In this document: piece after piece, positions 1-6,920 of the stretch
How positions within the stretch are numbered: position 1 is the stretch's first letter
Layout: each line of letters starts with the position of its first letter
From: an uncultured Lachnospiraceae bacterium
GTDB lineage: Bacteria; Bacillota; Clostridia; Lachnospirales; Lachnospiraceae
Assembly (NCBI GenBank): GCA_910586715.1
Contig: CAJUJG010000021.1
Span: 1 to 54,279, forward strand
DNA: 54,279 bases
Direction of reading: 5' to 3'
The notes under the pieces: generated by a model
The model's database searches: none
Seen by the model: only the letters and a program-made list of their open reading frames with translations
What the model was told of the DNA's origin: nothing
Translations under genes and position numbers: made by a program

Positions 1-2
1 AG

Positions 3-77
3 GGAATACTGAAATCTGGTATTGAAGTTAAGGCAGTGAGCGATGAATGTCTGGCGAAAAGTGCAGCAGTTGCATGA
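3..77 (+). CDS. C-terminal end of an unidentified element gene (partial)
   Basis: An open frame runs in from the left edge and stops at TGA 75-77, giving 24 residues that end in AKSAAVA. It is too short to assign to a family. Its place just upstream of excisionase and integrase genes suggests it belongs to the same integrated element. It may instead be a chance open frame. Confidence 0.3.
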   Translation, partial: GILKSGIEVKAVSDECLAKSAAVA

Positions 78-199
78 GGCAATGAGGCATATCTTTGATA
101 ATGATACTTCCGGGTTTTCCGGTCAGTTTGGAATGACGGTGCGATACCGATGTGGACAGTGTAATGAGCTGTCACTCGTATGTGTTTTTTGAAAATTTG

Positions 200-247
200 T
201 CTGTCAATAAGAGCGTATTTGAAAGCAGATACTTTCTTATTGGCAGA
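200..247. repeat. 13-bp inverted repeat upstream of the excisionase-like gene
   Basis: TCTGTCAATAAGA (200-212) pairs with TCTTATTGGCAGA (235-247), 12 of 13 positions complementary, with a 22-nt loop. It could be a terminator or processing hairpin for the upstream gene, or a protein-binding site near the recombination genes. There is no strong T-run after it, so terminator is not certain. The rest of 78-279 shows nothing I recognise. Confidence 0.4.
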
Positions 248-279
248 TAATGCCAAAGTACAGCGAAAGGAGCAGAACT

Positions 280-477
280 ATGAGTGAAACGGTGACAATT
301 GTAAAAGAGTGGAAAAAGTTTCGCCGCTATGAAGATGGGGCTGATTATTATGGAATGTGTAAATCCAGTTTTATGAAGCTGGCAAAAGAAGCTAAAGCGA
401 TTTATAAGCCGGGAAAAACGGTGTTGGTAAATTGTGAAATCTTTGAAAAATATTTAGAGGGCTTCAAAGTCGAATAG
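280..477 (+). CDS. Excisionase-like DNA-binding protein (DUF6462/Xis type)
   Basis: This 65-residue basic protein resembles the small excisionase-like proteins found next to Tn916-type integrases in Firmicutes conjugative elements. The pattern RRYEDGADYYGM, then FMKLAKEAKA, then VLVNCEIFEKYLE fits the winged-helix excisionase layout, with a conserved middle helix and a C-terminal FEKYL motif. In such elements it helps the integrase choose excision over integration. I chose ATG 280, not the ATG at 250, because AAAGGAG sits at 266-272 just before it. It lies upstream of a ribbon-helix-helix gene and the integrase. The family call is from motif recall; the excision role is inferred from family and position. 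Confidence 0.7.
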   Translation: MSETVTIVKEWKKFRRYEDGADYYGMCKSSFMKLAKEAKAIYKPGKTVLVNCEIFEKYLEGFKVE

Positions 478-490
478 CGAGAATTTTCAC

Positions 491-519
491 TTGACATTTT
501 TGTATGACAAAAATATAAT
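491..519 (+). promoter_or_regulatory. Consensus sigma-A promoter of the RHH-integrase genes
   Basis: TTGACA (491-496) and TATAAT (514-519) are separated by exactly 17 bp, a perfect housekeeping promoter. It reads into the small regulator at 541 and then the integrase. A promoter this strong in front of recombination genes would normally need repression; see the overlapping inverted repeat. Confidence 0.8.
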
Positions 520-526
520 AGTCATA
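503..526. promoter_or_regulatory. Inverted repeat overlapping the -10: candidate operator
   Basis: TATGAC (503-508) and GTCATA (521-526) are perfect inverted copies spaced by 12 bp and enclose the -10 hexamer. A protein bound here would block RNA polymerase. The product of the first gene downstream is a ribbon-helix-helix protein, a family that often represses its own promoter, so autoregulation is the simplest inference. Confidence 0.5.
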
Positions 527-540
527 AGGAGGGATGCGCA

Positions 541-714
541 ATGGCGAAAGCAGGAAGACCAAAGGCTGACGTTACAAAAGAAAAGGTTGTCAGCGTCAGA
601 ATGAAGCCAGAGGACTATGAGAAATTAAAAAAATATGCGGATTCTTCTGAGATGACTGTTACTCAAGTGGTGCAGAAAGGTGTTTCAATTATCTTGGATA
701 ACGAAAAATACTGA
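541..714 (+). CDS. Small ribbon-helix-helix (CopG/Arc-like) DNA-binding protein
   Basis: A 57-residue protein. It opens with a basic AKAGRPKA tract, followed by VVSVRMKPEDYEKLKKYA, a beta strand and first helix typical of ribbon-helix-helix proteins, and then a second helix with MTVTQVVQKGV. Such proteins dimerise and bind short repeats, acting as repressors, antitoxins or relaxosome parts. A good ribosome-binding site, AAGGAGGG, lies at 527-534. No toxin gene follows; the next gene, 38 bp on, is the integrase. I infer a repressor controlling itself and the integrase through the inverted repeat at 503-526. It is close to the short end for the family but complete. Confidence 0.7.
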   Translation: MAKAGRPKADVTKEKVVSVRMKPEDYEKLKKYADSSEMTVTQVVQKGVSIILDNEKY

Positions 715-752
715 TTGATTCTCTCCTTGACAATGAAAGGAGGAATGCATAC

Positions 753-1994
753 ATGGCATCACGAAAAGACAAGAAAGGCAGAGTGCTTCGGAAAGGGGAA
801 TCGTACAGCGATTCAAAGGAAATGTATTTGTACGCATATACTAATCCTTTTGGTAAGCGGAGATATATTTATGCGAAGGACTTGCCGACACTTCGGGAAA
901 AGGAGGAGCAACTAAAGAAGGATCAGTTAGATGGTATTGATTCCTATGTAGCAGGAACAGCGGATCTGAATTTTATGTTTGACCGTTATATGTCAACAAA
1001 AAGTGAATTGAGGGTATCTACTAGAGCTAACTATTTAGAGGTTTATGATAGATATATCCGGGGCGAATTTGGCAGGAAAAAGATTGGAGAAATCAAGTAC
1101 AGTGATATTTTGTTTTTTTACAATCATCTGATTTGTGATTTGGGGCTTCATGTAGGAACCGTCCAGTACATTCAGAGATTGATAAGACCTGCGCTTGAAA
1201 TGGCAGTAAGGGATAATATTATCCGAGCCAATCCGGCTGATGGTGTTATACAGCAGTTGAATAAGAAAACGCAAAGTAGCGGTTCTTATGTAAGACATGC
1301 TTTGACATTGGAGCAGCAGAGAGAATTTTTGTCTTATTTGGATGAGATGCCGGAGTATAATAAGTGGAAGCCTTTATTTACGGTAATGGTCGGAACGGGA
1401 TGTAGAATTGGTGAGCTGGTTGGTTTGAGATGGGAAGATATTGATATGGACAACAGAACCATTGATATAAACCATTCCCTGTATTATTTTGCAGGAAGAA
1501 GAAATCCGACGGATAGTAAGTGGGTAATCAATATGCCAAAAACTGCATCAGGGATAAGGACTATCCCGATGGTTGACACTGTATATGCAGCTTTTATTGA
1601 GGAAAAAGCAAGGCAGGAGGAAGAAGGAACGTTTTGTATATCTGCTGTTGATGATATGTCAGGCTTTATCTTTTGCAACAGATTCCGCGAATTGTATGTT
1701 CCAGAGTCTATCAACAGAAATTTGCGCAGAGTGATTGAAAAGCATAATGCAATGGAAGAAGTCAGAGCTGTAAACGAAAAGAGGGAGGCAGTTATTTTGC
1801 CTCAGTTCTCCTGCCACCATTTAAGACATACATTTTGCGCAAGATTGTGTGAAGCGGATGTCAATATCAAGGTTATTCAGTCGATCATGGGGCATAAGGA
1901 TATTCAGACAACTATGGATATTTATGCCGAGGTAACTGGGGATAAGAAAAAAAAGTCCTTAGAGCAGGTTTTTAATGAAATGAAGTTATTTTAA
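753..1994 (+). CDS. int: Tn916-type tyrosine recombinase (integrase)
   Basis: This 413-residue site-specific recombinase carries out integration and excision of the element. Residues 1-65 form the arm-type DNA-binding domain seen in Tn916 Int (KKGRVLRKGES, then YLYAYTNPFGKRRYIYA). Residues 70-170 are the core-binding SAM-like domain. The catalytic domain carries Arg218 (GTGCRIGEL), Lys263 (PKTASG), His355 and Arg358 (HHLRHT), His381 (MGHKD) and nucleophile Tyr391, so the active site looks complete. Length matches Tn916 Int (about 405). The ATG at 753 follows AAAGGAGGA at 738-746. Repeats that look like arm sites and a truncated hemZ follow directly, so this gene marks the end of the element. 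Function is well supported; whether the element is still mobile cannot be seen here. Confidence 0.95.
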   Translation: MASRKDKKGRVLRKGESYSDSKEMYLYAYTNPFGKRRYIYAKDLPTLREKEEQLKKDQLDGIDSYVAGTADLNFMFDRYMSTKSELRVSTRANYLEVYDRYIRGEFGRKKIGEIKYSDILFFYNHLICDLGLHVGTVQYIQRLIRPALEMAVRDNIIRANPADGVIQQLNKKTQSSGSYVRHALTLEQQREFLSYLDEMPEYNKWKPLFTVMVGTGCRIGELVGLRWEDIDMDNRTIDINHSLYYFAGRRNPTDSKWVINMPKTASGIRTIPMVDTVYAAFIEEKARQEEEGTFCISAVDDMSGFIFCNRFRELYVPESINRNLRRVIEKHNAMEEVRAVNEKREAVILPQFSCHHLRHTFCARLCEADVNIKVIQSIMGHKDIQTTMDIYAEVTGDKKKKSLEQVFNEMKLF

Positions 1995-2050
1995 TCAAAC
2001 ATTGAGTGAGAGAGAAGTTCCTTAGGGGGCTTTGAGATGATATAAAGGTC

Positions 2051-2110
2051 GGAGTCCAATAAAAGGGCTAGTCCAACACAAAATGAGCTAGTCCAACAAA
2101 ACTCCAACAA
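2051..2110. repeat. Direct repeats TCCAA(CA): candidate integrase arm-binding sites
   Basis: The 12-mer GCTAGTCCAACA occurs at 2067-2078 and again at 2087-2098, exactly 20 bp apart. Shorter copies of TCCAA lie at 2055 and 2103. Clustered direct repeats between an integrase gene and the element end are typical for arm-type binding sites used by the N-terminal domain of Tn916-like integrases. Confidence 0.6.
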
Positions 2111-2198
2111 ATGACCTTTGTATGGTACAATATAATACTCAATAATAGAATTTTGAAAAAGTGAAAAAATCAAGTAATACACGATAATACAATATAAT

Positions 2199-2222
2199 GA
2201 CCGATTTGGTTTGATTATGGAG
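2199..2222. other. Approximate element/chromosome junction (attachment site) in hemZ
   Basis: Upstream of about 2208 the sequence is AT-rich and non-coding; from about 2211 it reads in frame as the conserved C-terminal part of HemZ (LIMEE...QTIVALGAGAITKRV). The change from element to chromosome therefore lies in this short stretch. The exact crossover core needs the other end of the element, which is outside the window. Confidence 0.5.
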
Positions 2223-2378
2223 GAGGTGCAGACCATAGTGGCGCTTGGCGCGGGCGCGATTACGAAAAGAGTATACCCTGACGGACGGATTGAACGGTGC
2301 GAGAATGTGAAGGATGTGGCGCAGTATATCGAGAGAATCGGAGAAATGATAGAACGAAAGGCGCTTGTGTTATTGTAG
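2208..2378 (+). pseudogene. hemZ: 3' remnant of hemZ cut off by the integrated element
   Basis: An open frame ending at TAG 2376-2378 encodes MEEVQTIVALGAGAITKRVY, then PDGRIERCENVKDV and QYIERIGEMIERK. This matches the C-terminal end of the HemZ/HemN-like radical SAM coproporphyrinogen dehydrogenase family, where LIMEE.QTI(V/I)ALGAG is well conserved. Only about 55 codons are present; the radical SAM core and all iron-sulfur cysteines are missing, so this piece cannot be an enzyme. An element gene set directly abuts it. I infer that the element integrated into hemZ. Whether the 5' part at the other end gains a substitute 3' end from the element is unknown. Confidence 0.75.
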
Positions 2379-2423
2379 ACCGGATGACAATAAGGTTATT
2401 TTTCCTTTTCTCTTTACCAAGAC

Positions 2424-2452
2424 TTGCAATATAGAGGCGATTGCGCTACAAT
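2424..2452 (+). promoter_or_regulatory. Promoter of leuS
   Basis: TTGCAA (2424-2429) and TACAAT (2447-2452) with a 17-bp spacer fit a sigma-A promoter. It would give a leader of about 85 nt before ATG 2545. That is too short for a T-box, and no T-box motif is visible. Confidence 0.6.
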
Positions 2453-2461
2453 AAAGACACG

Positions 2462-2516
2462 TTTGTCAAAATGAAATAAAAATGAACGCGGCAATTTTTG
2501 ACAAAATTTGCCCGTA
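2462..2516 (+). promoter_or_regulatory. Inverted repeats in the leuS leader
   Basis: TTTGTCAAAA (2462-2471) is a perfect inverted copy of TTTTGACAAA (2496-2505). A competing pairing, GGCAA-T5 with A4-TTGCC, spans 2490-2512. Two mutually exclusive hairpins in the leader could serve control of leuS, but the sequences are A/T-rich and the case is weak. Confidence 0.3.
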
Positions 2517-2544
2517 CACATCAACTATAAAAGGAGCAGGATAT

Positions 2545-4962
2545 ATGATCAGAGAATATTCTCCAAAGGACATTGAGAAAAAATGGCAGGATATATGGGA
2601 CAAGGAAGAAGCTTTTAAAGCAGGGATTGATAGGTCAAAGCCAAAATATTATGCACTTGTAGAGTTTCCTTATCCTTCGGGGCAAGGACTTCATGTAGGT
2701 CATCCCAGACCATATACGGCGATGGATATTGTGTCAAGAAAGCGCAGGATGCAGGGATACAATGTACTGTTTCCGATGGGGTGGGATGCATTTGGTCTTC
2801 CAACGGAAAATTACGCCATTAAAAATAAAATTCACCCGAAGATTGTCACAAAAAATAATGTTGCACGTTTTAAAGAGCAGTTAAAATCACTTGGATATTC
2901 CTTTGACTGGTCGAAGGAAATTAACACTACGGATGAGAAGTATTATAAGTGGACACAGTGGATTTTTTTACAGCTGTTTAAAAAAGGGCTTGCATATAAG
3001 AATGAAATGCCGATTAATTTTTGCACCTCATGTAAAGTAGGGCTTGCAAATGAGGAGGTTGTAAATGGTGTCTGTGAGCGATGCGGATCAGAAGTAATCC
3101 GAAAGATGCAGTCTCAGTGGATGCTCAAGATTACGGAGTATGCAGATCAGTTAATCGATGGTTTGAATGATGTTGATTATATTGAAAAGGTAAAGGTTTC
3201 CCAAAAAAACTGGATAGGTCGTTCGGAGGGAGCGGAGGTTAACTTTAGGCTTCAGGATAAGGATGAAATCCTGACTGTCTATACGACAAGACCGGATACG
3301 CTGTTTGGAGCCACCTATATGGTAATTTCACCGGAACATCCTTTGATTGAAAAATATAAGGCAGACATAGAAAATTATGAGGAAGTTGCAGGCTATCGTG
3401 AGCAGGCATCTAAGAAGTCCGATTTTGAGCGTACAGAACTTGCAAAAGACAAAACAGGTGTTTGCTTAAAAGGAATTTCGGCGGTTAATCCCGTTAATGC
3501 AAAAGCGATTCCGGTATGGGTTTCCGATTATGTGCTTATGTCATATGGAACAGGTGCGATTATGGCGGTTCCGGCACATGATACAAGAGACTGGGATTTT
3601 GCGAAGAAGTTTGGTCTTCCGATTATAGAAGTTGTAGCGGGAGGAGATGTGCAGAATGAGGCATTTACGGATGTCGCTACAGGAACGCTTTGTAATTCAG
3701 GTTTTCTGAACGGATTAGAGGTAAGCGATGCTAAGGCTTCGATGATAGACTGGCTTGAGGAGAAGGGTATCGGACACAGAAAAGTTAATTTTAAGCTTCG
3801 TGACTGGGTATTTTCACGGCAGCGTTATTGGGGAGAGCCGATTCCGATTGTGAAGTGTCCATGCTGTGGATATGTGCCGCTTAACGAGAGTGAGCTCCCG
3901 TTAAGACTTCCGGAAGTGGACAGTTATATGCCGACCGATACTGGCGAGTCTCCGCTTGCGGCAATGCGCGGCTGGGTGGAAACGACTTGTCCGAAGTGCG
4001 GCGGTAAGGCAGAGCGTGAGACAGATACCATGCCGCAGTGGGCAGGTTCTTCGTGGTATTTTTTAAGATATATTGATCCCAATAATGAGGAGGCGTTTGC
4101 AAGCAAAGAGGCAATTGATTACTGGATGCCTGTGGATTGGTATAACGGCGGTATGGAACACACGACACTGCATCTTCTGTATTCAAGATTTTGGCATAAG
4201 TTCCTTTATGATCAGGGATTGGTATCATGTAATGAACCGTATAGGAAGCGGACTTCACATGGTATGATTTTGGGTGAGAATGGCGAGAAGATGTCAAAGT
4301 CAAGAGGCAATGTGGTTAATCCGGATGATGTTGTCAATGAGTTTGGAGCAGACACGCTTAGAACATATGAAATGTTTATTGGAGCGTTTGACTTGAGTGC
4401 AGCCTGGAGTGCGGAAGGAGTAAAGGGATGCCGTCGTTTCCTTGACAGAGTATGGAAGCTTCAGGATATGCTGACAGAGGATGATGCGTACCGTGCAGAA
4501 ATGGAGACAAAGATGCACCAAACCATCAAAAAAGTATCAAACGATTTTGAAGGGCTGAAATTTAATACCGCGATTGCAGCAATGATGGCGCTTGTCAATG
4601 ATTTCTATAAGACAAACAGCATAACAAAAGCGGAATATGAAACACTGCTTCTTTTGTTAAATCCAGTTGCGCCGCATATGACAGAAGAGCTTTGGGAAGT
4701 TCATTTTGCGGAAAAAGGAAGGGCATACCAGCAAAAATGGCCGGAATTTGATGAGGCAAAAACGATTGATGCGAATGTCGAGATTGCGGTACAGATTAAT
4801 GGTAAGGTGAAAGCGACGCTGATGGTAGGGCTTGATGAAACGCAGGACAGCGTGAAAGAAAAAGCACATGCGATAAAAGTGATTGCGGACCTTATGGCAG
4901 GAAAAACGGTTGTAAAGGAGATTTATGTTAAGGGAAGAATCCTTAATATTGTCGTAAAATAA
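2545..4962 (+). CDS. leuS: Leucyl-tRNA synthetase
   Basis: An 805-residue cytoplasmic class Ia aminoacyl-tRNA synthetase that charges tRNA-Leu with leucine. The ATP-binding signature is HVGH at residues 50-53 (after PYPSGQGL) and KMSKS at 582-586. Between them are a CxxC zinc-type knob (FCTSCKVG...CERCGS), the CP1 editing domain with TTRPDTLFGAT and GTGAIMAVPAHDTRD, and a second four-cysteine cluster (CPCCGYVPL...CPKCGG). The anticodon-binding domain and a C-terminal tail (EIAVQINGKVKAT) follow. The length is normal. I place the start at ATG 2545 because AAAGGAG lies at 2530-2536; an upstream in-frame ATG at 2482 has no such site. A LeuRS-derived gene follows 8 bp later. Confidence 0.97.
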   Translation: MIREYSPKDIEKKWQDIWDKEEAFKAGIDRSKPKYYALVEFPYPSGQGLHVGHPRPYTAMDIVSRKRRMQGYNVLFPMGWDAFGLPTENYAIKNKIHPKIVTKNNVARFKEQLKSLGYSFDWSKEINTTDEKYYKWTQWIFLQLFKKGLAYKNEMPINFCTSCKVGLANEEVVNGVCERCGSEVIRKMQSQWMLKITEYADQLIDGLNDVDYIEKVKVSQKNWIGRSEGAEVNFRLQDKDEILTVYTTRPDTLFGATYMVISPEHPLIEKYKADIENYEEVAGYREQASKKSDFERTELAKDKTGVCLKGISAVNPVNAKAIPVWVSDYVLMSYGTGAIMAVPAHDTRDWDFAKKFGLPIIEVVAGGDVQNEAFTDVATGTLCNSGFLNGLEVSDAKASMIDWLEEKGIGHRKVNFKLRDWVFSRQRYWGEPIPIVKCPCCGYVPLNESELPLRLPEVDSYMPTDTGESPLAAMRGWVETTCPKCGGKAERETDTMPQWAGSSWYFLRYIDPNNEEAFASKEAIDYWMPVDWYNGGMEHTTLHLLYSRFWHKFLYDQGLVSCNEPYRKRTSHGMILGENGEKMSKSRGNVVNPDDVVNEFGADTLRTYEMFIGAFDLSAAWSAEGVKGCRRFLDRVWKLQDMLTEDDAYRAEMETKMHQTIKKVSNDFEGLKFNTAIAAMMALVNDFYKTNSITKAEYETLLLLLNPVAPHMTEELWEVHFAEKGRAYQQKWPEFDEAKTIDANVEIAVQINGKVKATLMVGLDETQDSVKEKAHAIKVIADLMAGKTVVKEIYVKGRILNIVVK

Positions 4963-4970
4963 TTAAAGCA

Positions 4971-5699
4971 ATGAATCATATTTTAACACCGCTTAATCAC
5001 AGAGAGATTGAATACTATGCAAAAGGATTGTCGGGATGCGATATTCCCGACAGCTTCCTGTATAAAAGCGATAAAGCACATGTGCTGTTTGACTGGATTG
5101 GCAAAACAGGTGCAAAAGTGTTTGACGAGGATTTGGTAATGGATTATGGAACAGACTGCCTGCGGCTTTATTTGCTTTTTGAGAACACGCCGAAAGAGAA
5201 GGATGCACCTTTTTATGAGAGTTGGAACGATGGAGCGCTTGAGGGAATCTATAAGTTTCTTGGCAGATATAGGCGCGTGATTCTTGCAGCATCTTTGTGG
5301 AACAGCCAGGGAGGATATGAAACAATCCCAAAGGAGCGCATTCAAAGGATTCATCTTTCTTTTGAGCAGGCAGAACAGAAGATTGATAAATATATTCAGC
5401 GTGAGAACACGATGCCGAATCGTCATAATATTGCAGCTGCGCTAATGGAGCTTTTGAATGTATTACAGAAAGAGCTGAAAATCGGAGAGATTGTGGCAGA
5501 GGTCAGAAAATGTGCAGTGGATACAGCGGTACCAAAGCGGCTGGATAATACGGATATGACAGCAGAGTGTGAAACAGGCACAAAAGAAGTCCATGGAGAC
5601 AGAAATGATACAGTTACTCAAATTTGTAGGGAATTTGTTATGTTGATGGCGCCGATTGCATGTGATTTGTCAAAAATGTTGTGGTTGGAAATTGTCTAA
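4971..5699 (+). CDS. LeuRS anticodon-binding-domain paralogue without catalytic domain
   Basis: A 242-residue protein, 8 bp after leuS and probably cotranscribed. Residues 50-105 (VFDEDLVMDYGTDCLRLYLL, then FENTPKEKD and EGIYKFLGRYRR) match the stretch of LeuRS that follows KMSKS and begins the anticodon-binding helical bundle (compare GADTLRTYEMF in the upstream LeuRS). The family form PPEKD...GVEGxxRFLNR is closer than the neighbour's own sequence, so it is not a simple recent copy. HIGH, KMSKS, editing and zinc motifs are absent, so it cannot charge tRNA. It could bind tRNA-Leu, act on LeuRS, or be a decaying duplicate. It lacks frameshifts across 242 codons, which argues for a kept function. 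The role is unknown. Confidence 0.7.
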   Translation: MNHILTPLNHREIEYYAKGLSGCDIPDSFLYKSDKAHVLFDWIGKTGAKVFDEDLVMDYGTDCLRLYLLFENTPKEKDAPFYESWNDGALEGIYKFLGRYRRVILAASLWNSQGGYETIPKERIQRIHLSFEQAEQKIDKYIQRENTMPNRHNIAAALMELLNVLQKELKIGEIVAEVRKCAVDTAVPKRLDNTDMTAECETGTKEVHGDRNDTVTQICREFVMLMAPIACDLSKMLWLEIV

Positions 5700-5727
5700 A
5701 TGCTCAAAATTATTGTGTAAAATGTAC

Positions 5728-5763
5728 AAAAAAAGGAAATTGTATATACAATTTCCTTTTTTT
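5728..5763 (+). terminator. Terminator after the leuS pair
   Basis: A perfect A/T-rich inverted repeat, AAGGAAATTGTA paired with TACAATTTCCTT, is flanked by a run of A on the left and seven T on the right. It looks like a Rho-independent terminator that could work in both directions. It separates the leuS unit from the first sortase. Confidence 0.8.
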
Positions 5764-5813
5764 ATGTTATATTAAAAAAATATAAGGTTACATAATGAGT
5801 ATAAGGTGTATTT

Positions 5814-6908
5814 ATGGAAAATGATGGTGAATATGGGACAGGTTATAATCCAAAGGCATTAGAGCATGATTTACAGCTTATCAGTCAATTAATGGGCGGA
5901 AAGAAAAAGCTTACTTCACGGCTTGCACAGGAAATTTACAGTAAAGTAAGGATAAAAAACATAACGTTTCAAAGCAGTAAGGGGAAGGAATTTTGGGACA
6001 GCGTATTGAGCAATACGACAAAGAACCAAAGAATGCTGGTTGAAAATAAGATTCTCATCAAAAAGAGAAGAAAGCAGACGGTGAAAAGGCTGTTAAATCT
6101 AAACCGGAGGATTGCAGTTGCGGTATCTGTAGCAGTTCTTTTGCTTTGCGTTGTGTTTTTGAACTGGAATCTGCTATTGGATATACGGACGAATTATCAG
6201 ACAAAGAAGCTGCAGGATAAAATCCAGGTAAATGCTGATGCGGACAATGTGCAAAATTTGACAGATAATGTAAAAGAGCAAACGGAATTTTCTTTGGGGA
6301 AAGAGCCTTTTGTGCCGGCTGAGACTGTTATTTTAAGTAAATTTACGGCATTATATGAAGAAAATAACGATTTTTCGGGCTGGCTCTCCATTGAAGGAAC
6401 AAAAATTAATTATCCCGTGATGTCAAGAGAAGGGGACAACAACTACTATTTGGATAAAAACTTCACCGGTCAGGAAGACAAAAACGGGCTTTTGATTTTG
6501 GATTACCGAAGCGATGTACTTGCGCGAGGGCAGAATATTATTATCTACGGGCACAATATGCGGACAGGCGTAATGTTTGGAACGTTGAAATACTTCAAGG
6601 ATAAAGACTTTTGTATGACACACCAAACAATACGGTTTGACAGCCTTTATGAAGAGGGAACATATCGTGTTGTGGCAGCAATGCTTTCGGAAGTGGCTTA
6701 TGAGGATGAGGATGTATTCCGGTATTATGATGCAATTGACATCAGTACAAAAGAACGGTTTGATGAATTTCAACAGAATATAGAAGAAAATGCGCTTTAC
6801 ACCACGGATGAATCTCTTGAATACGGCGATTCCTGTTTGATTTTATCGACGTGTGACTATTATACAGAGGATGGTAGATTTGTGGTGATTGCAAAAAAAA
6901 TGGATTAG
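5814..6908 (+). CDS. Class B sortase with long N-terminal cytoplasmic region
   Basis: A 364-residue membrane transpeptidase that would cut a sorting signal and attach the protein to the cell wall. One membrane helix lies at about 99-122, so about 98 mostly basic and helical residues stay in the cytoplasm. The outside domain has the class B pattern: FSGWLSIEGTKINYPV, YYLDKNF, His247 in IYGHNM, Cys347 in LSTCDY and Arg355 in DGRFVV. The catalytic triad is complete. The usual SrtB has only a short N terminus, so the cytoplasmic extension is unusual. The ATG at 5814 has AAGGTG upstream. The next gene, 12 bp on, encodes a protein with a TPKTG sorting signal, very likely its substrate. Confidence 0.93.
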   Translation: MENDGEYGTGYNPKALEHDLQLISQLMGGKKKLTSRLAQEIYSKVRIKNITFQSSKGKEFWDSVLSNTTKNQRMLVENKILIKKRRKQTVKRLLNLNRRIAVAVSVAVLLLCVVFLNWNLLLDIRTNYQTKKLQDKIQVNADADNVQNLTDNVKEQTEFSLGKEPFVPAETVILSKFTALYEENNDFSGWLSIEGTKINYPVMSREGDNNYYLDKNFTGQEDKNGLLILDYRSDVLARGQNIIIYGHNMRTGVMFGTLKYFKDKDFCMTHQTIRFDSLYEEGTYRVVAAMLSEVAYEDEDVFRYYDAIDISTKERFDEFQQNIEENALYTTDESLEYGDSCLILSTCDYYTEDGRFVVIAKKMD

Positions 6909-6920
6909 GGGGAGGAAAAA

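Noticed and set aside
1991..2236. 81-residue minus-strand open frame at the element end
   Set aside because: Covers the AT-rich, repeat-bearing attachment region and the start of the hemZ remnant; no motif.
2424..2544. T-box leader for leuS
   Set aside because: The leader is only about 85 nt and shows no T-box sequence or terminator/antiterminator pair.
3881..4303. 140-residue minus-strand open frame in leuS
   Set aside because: Fully covered by the conserved leuS coding sequence; a shadow.
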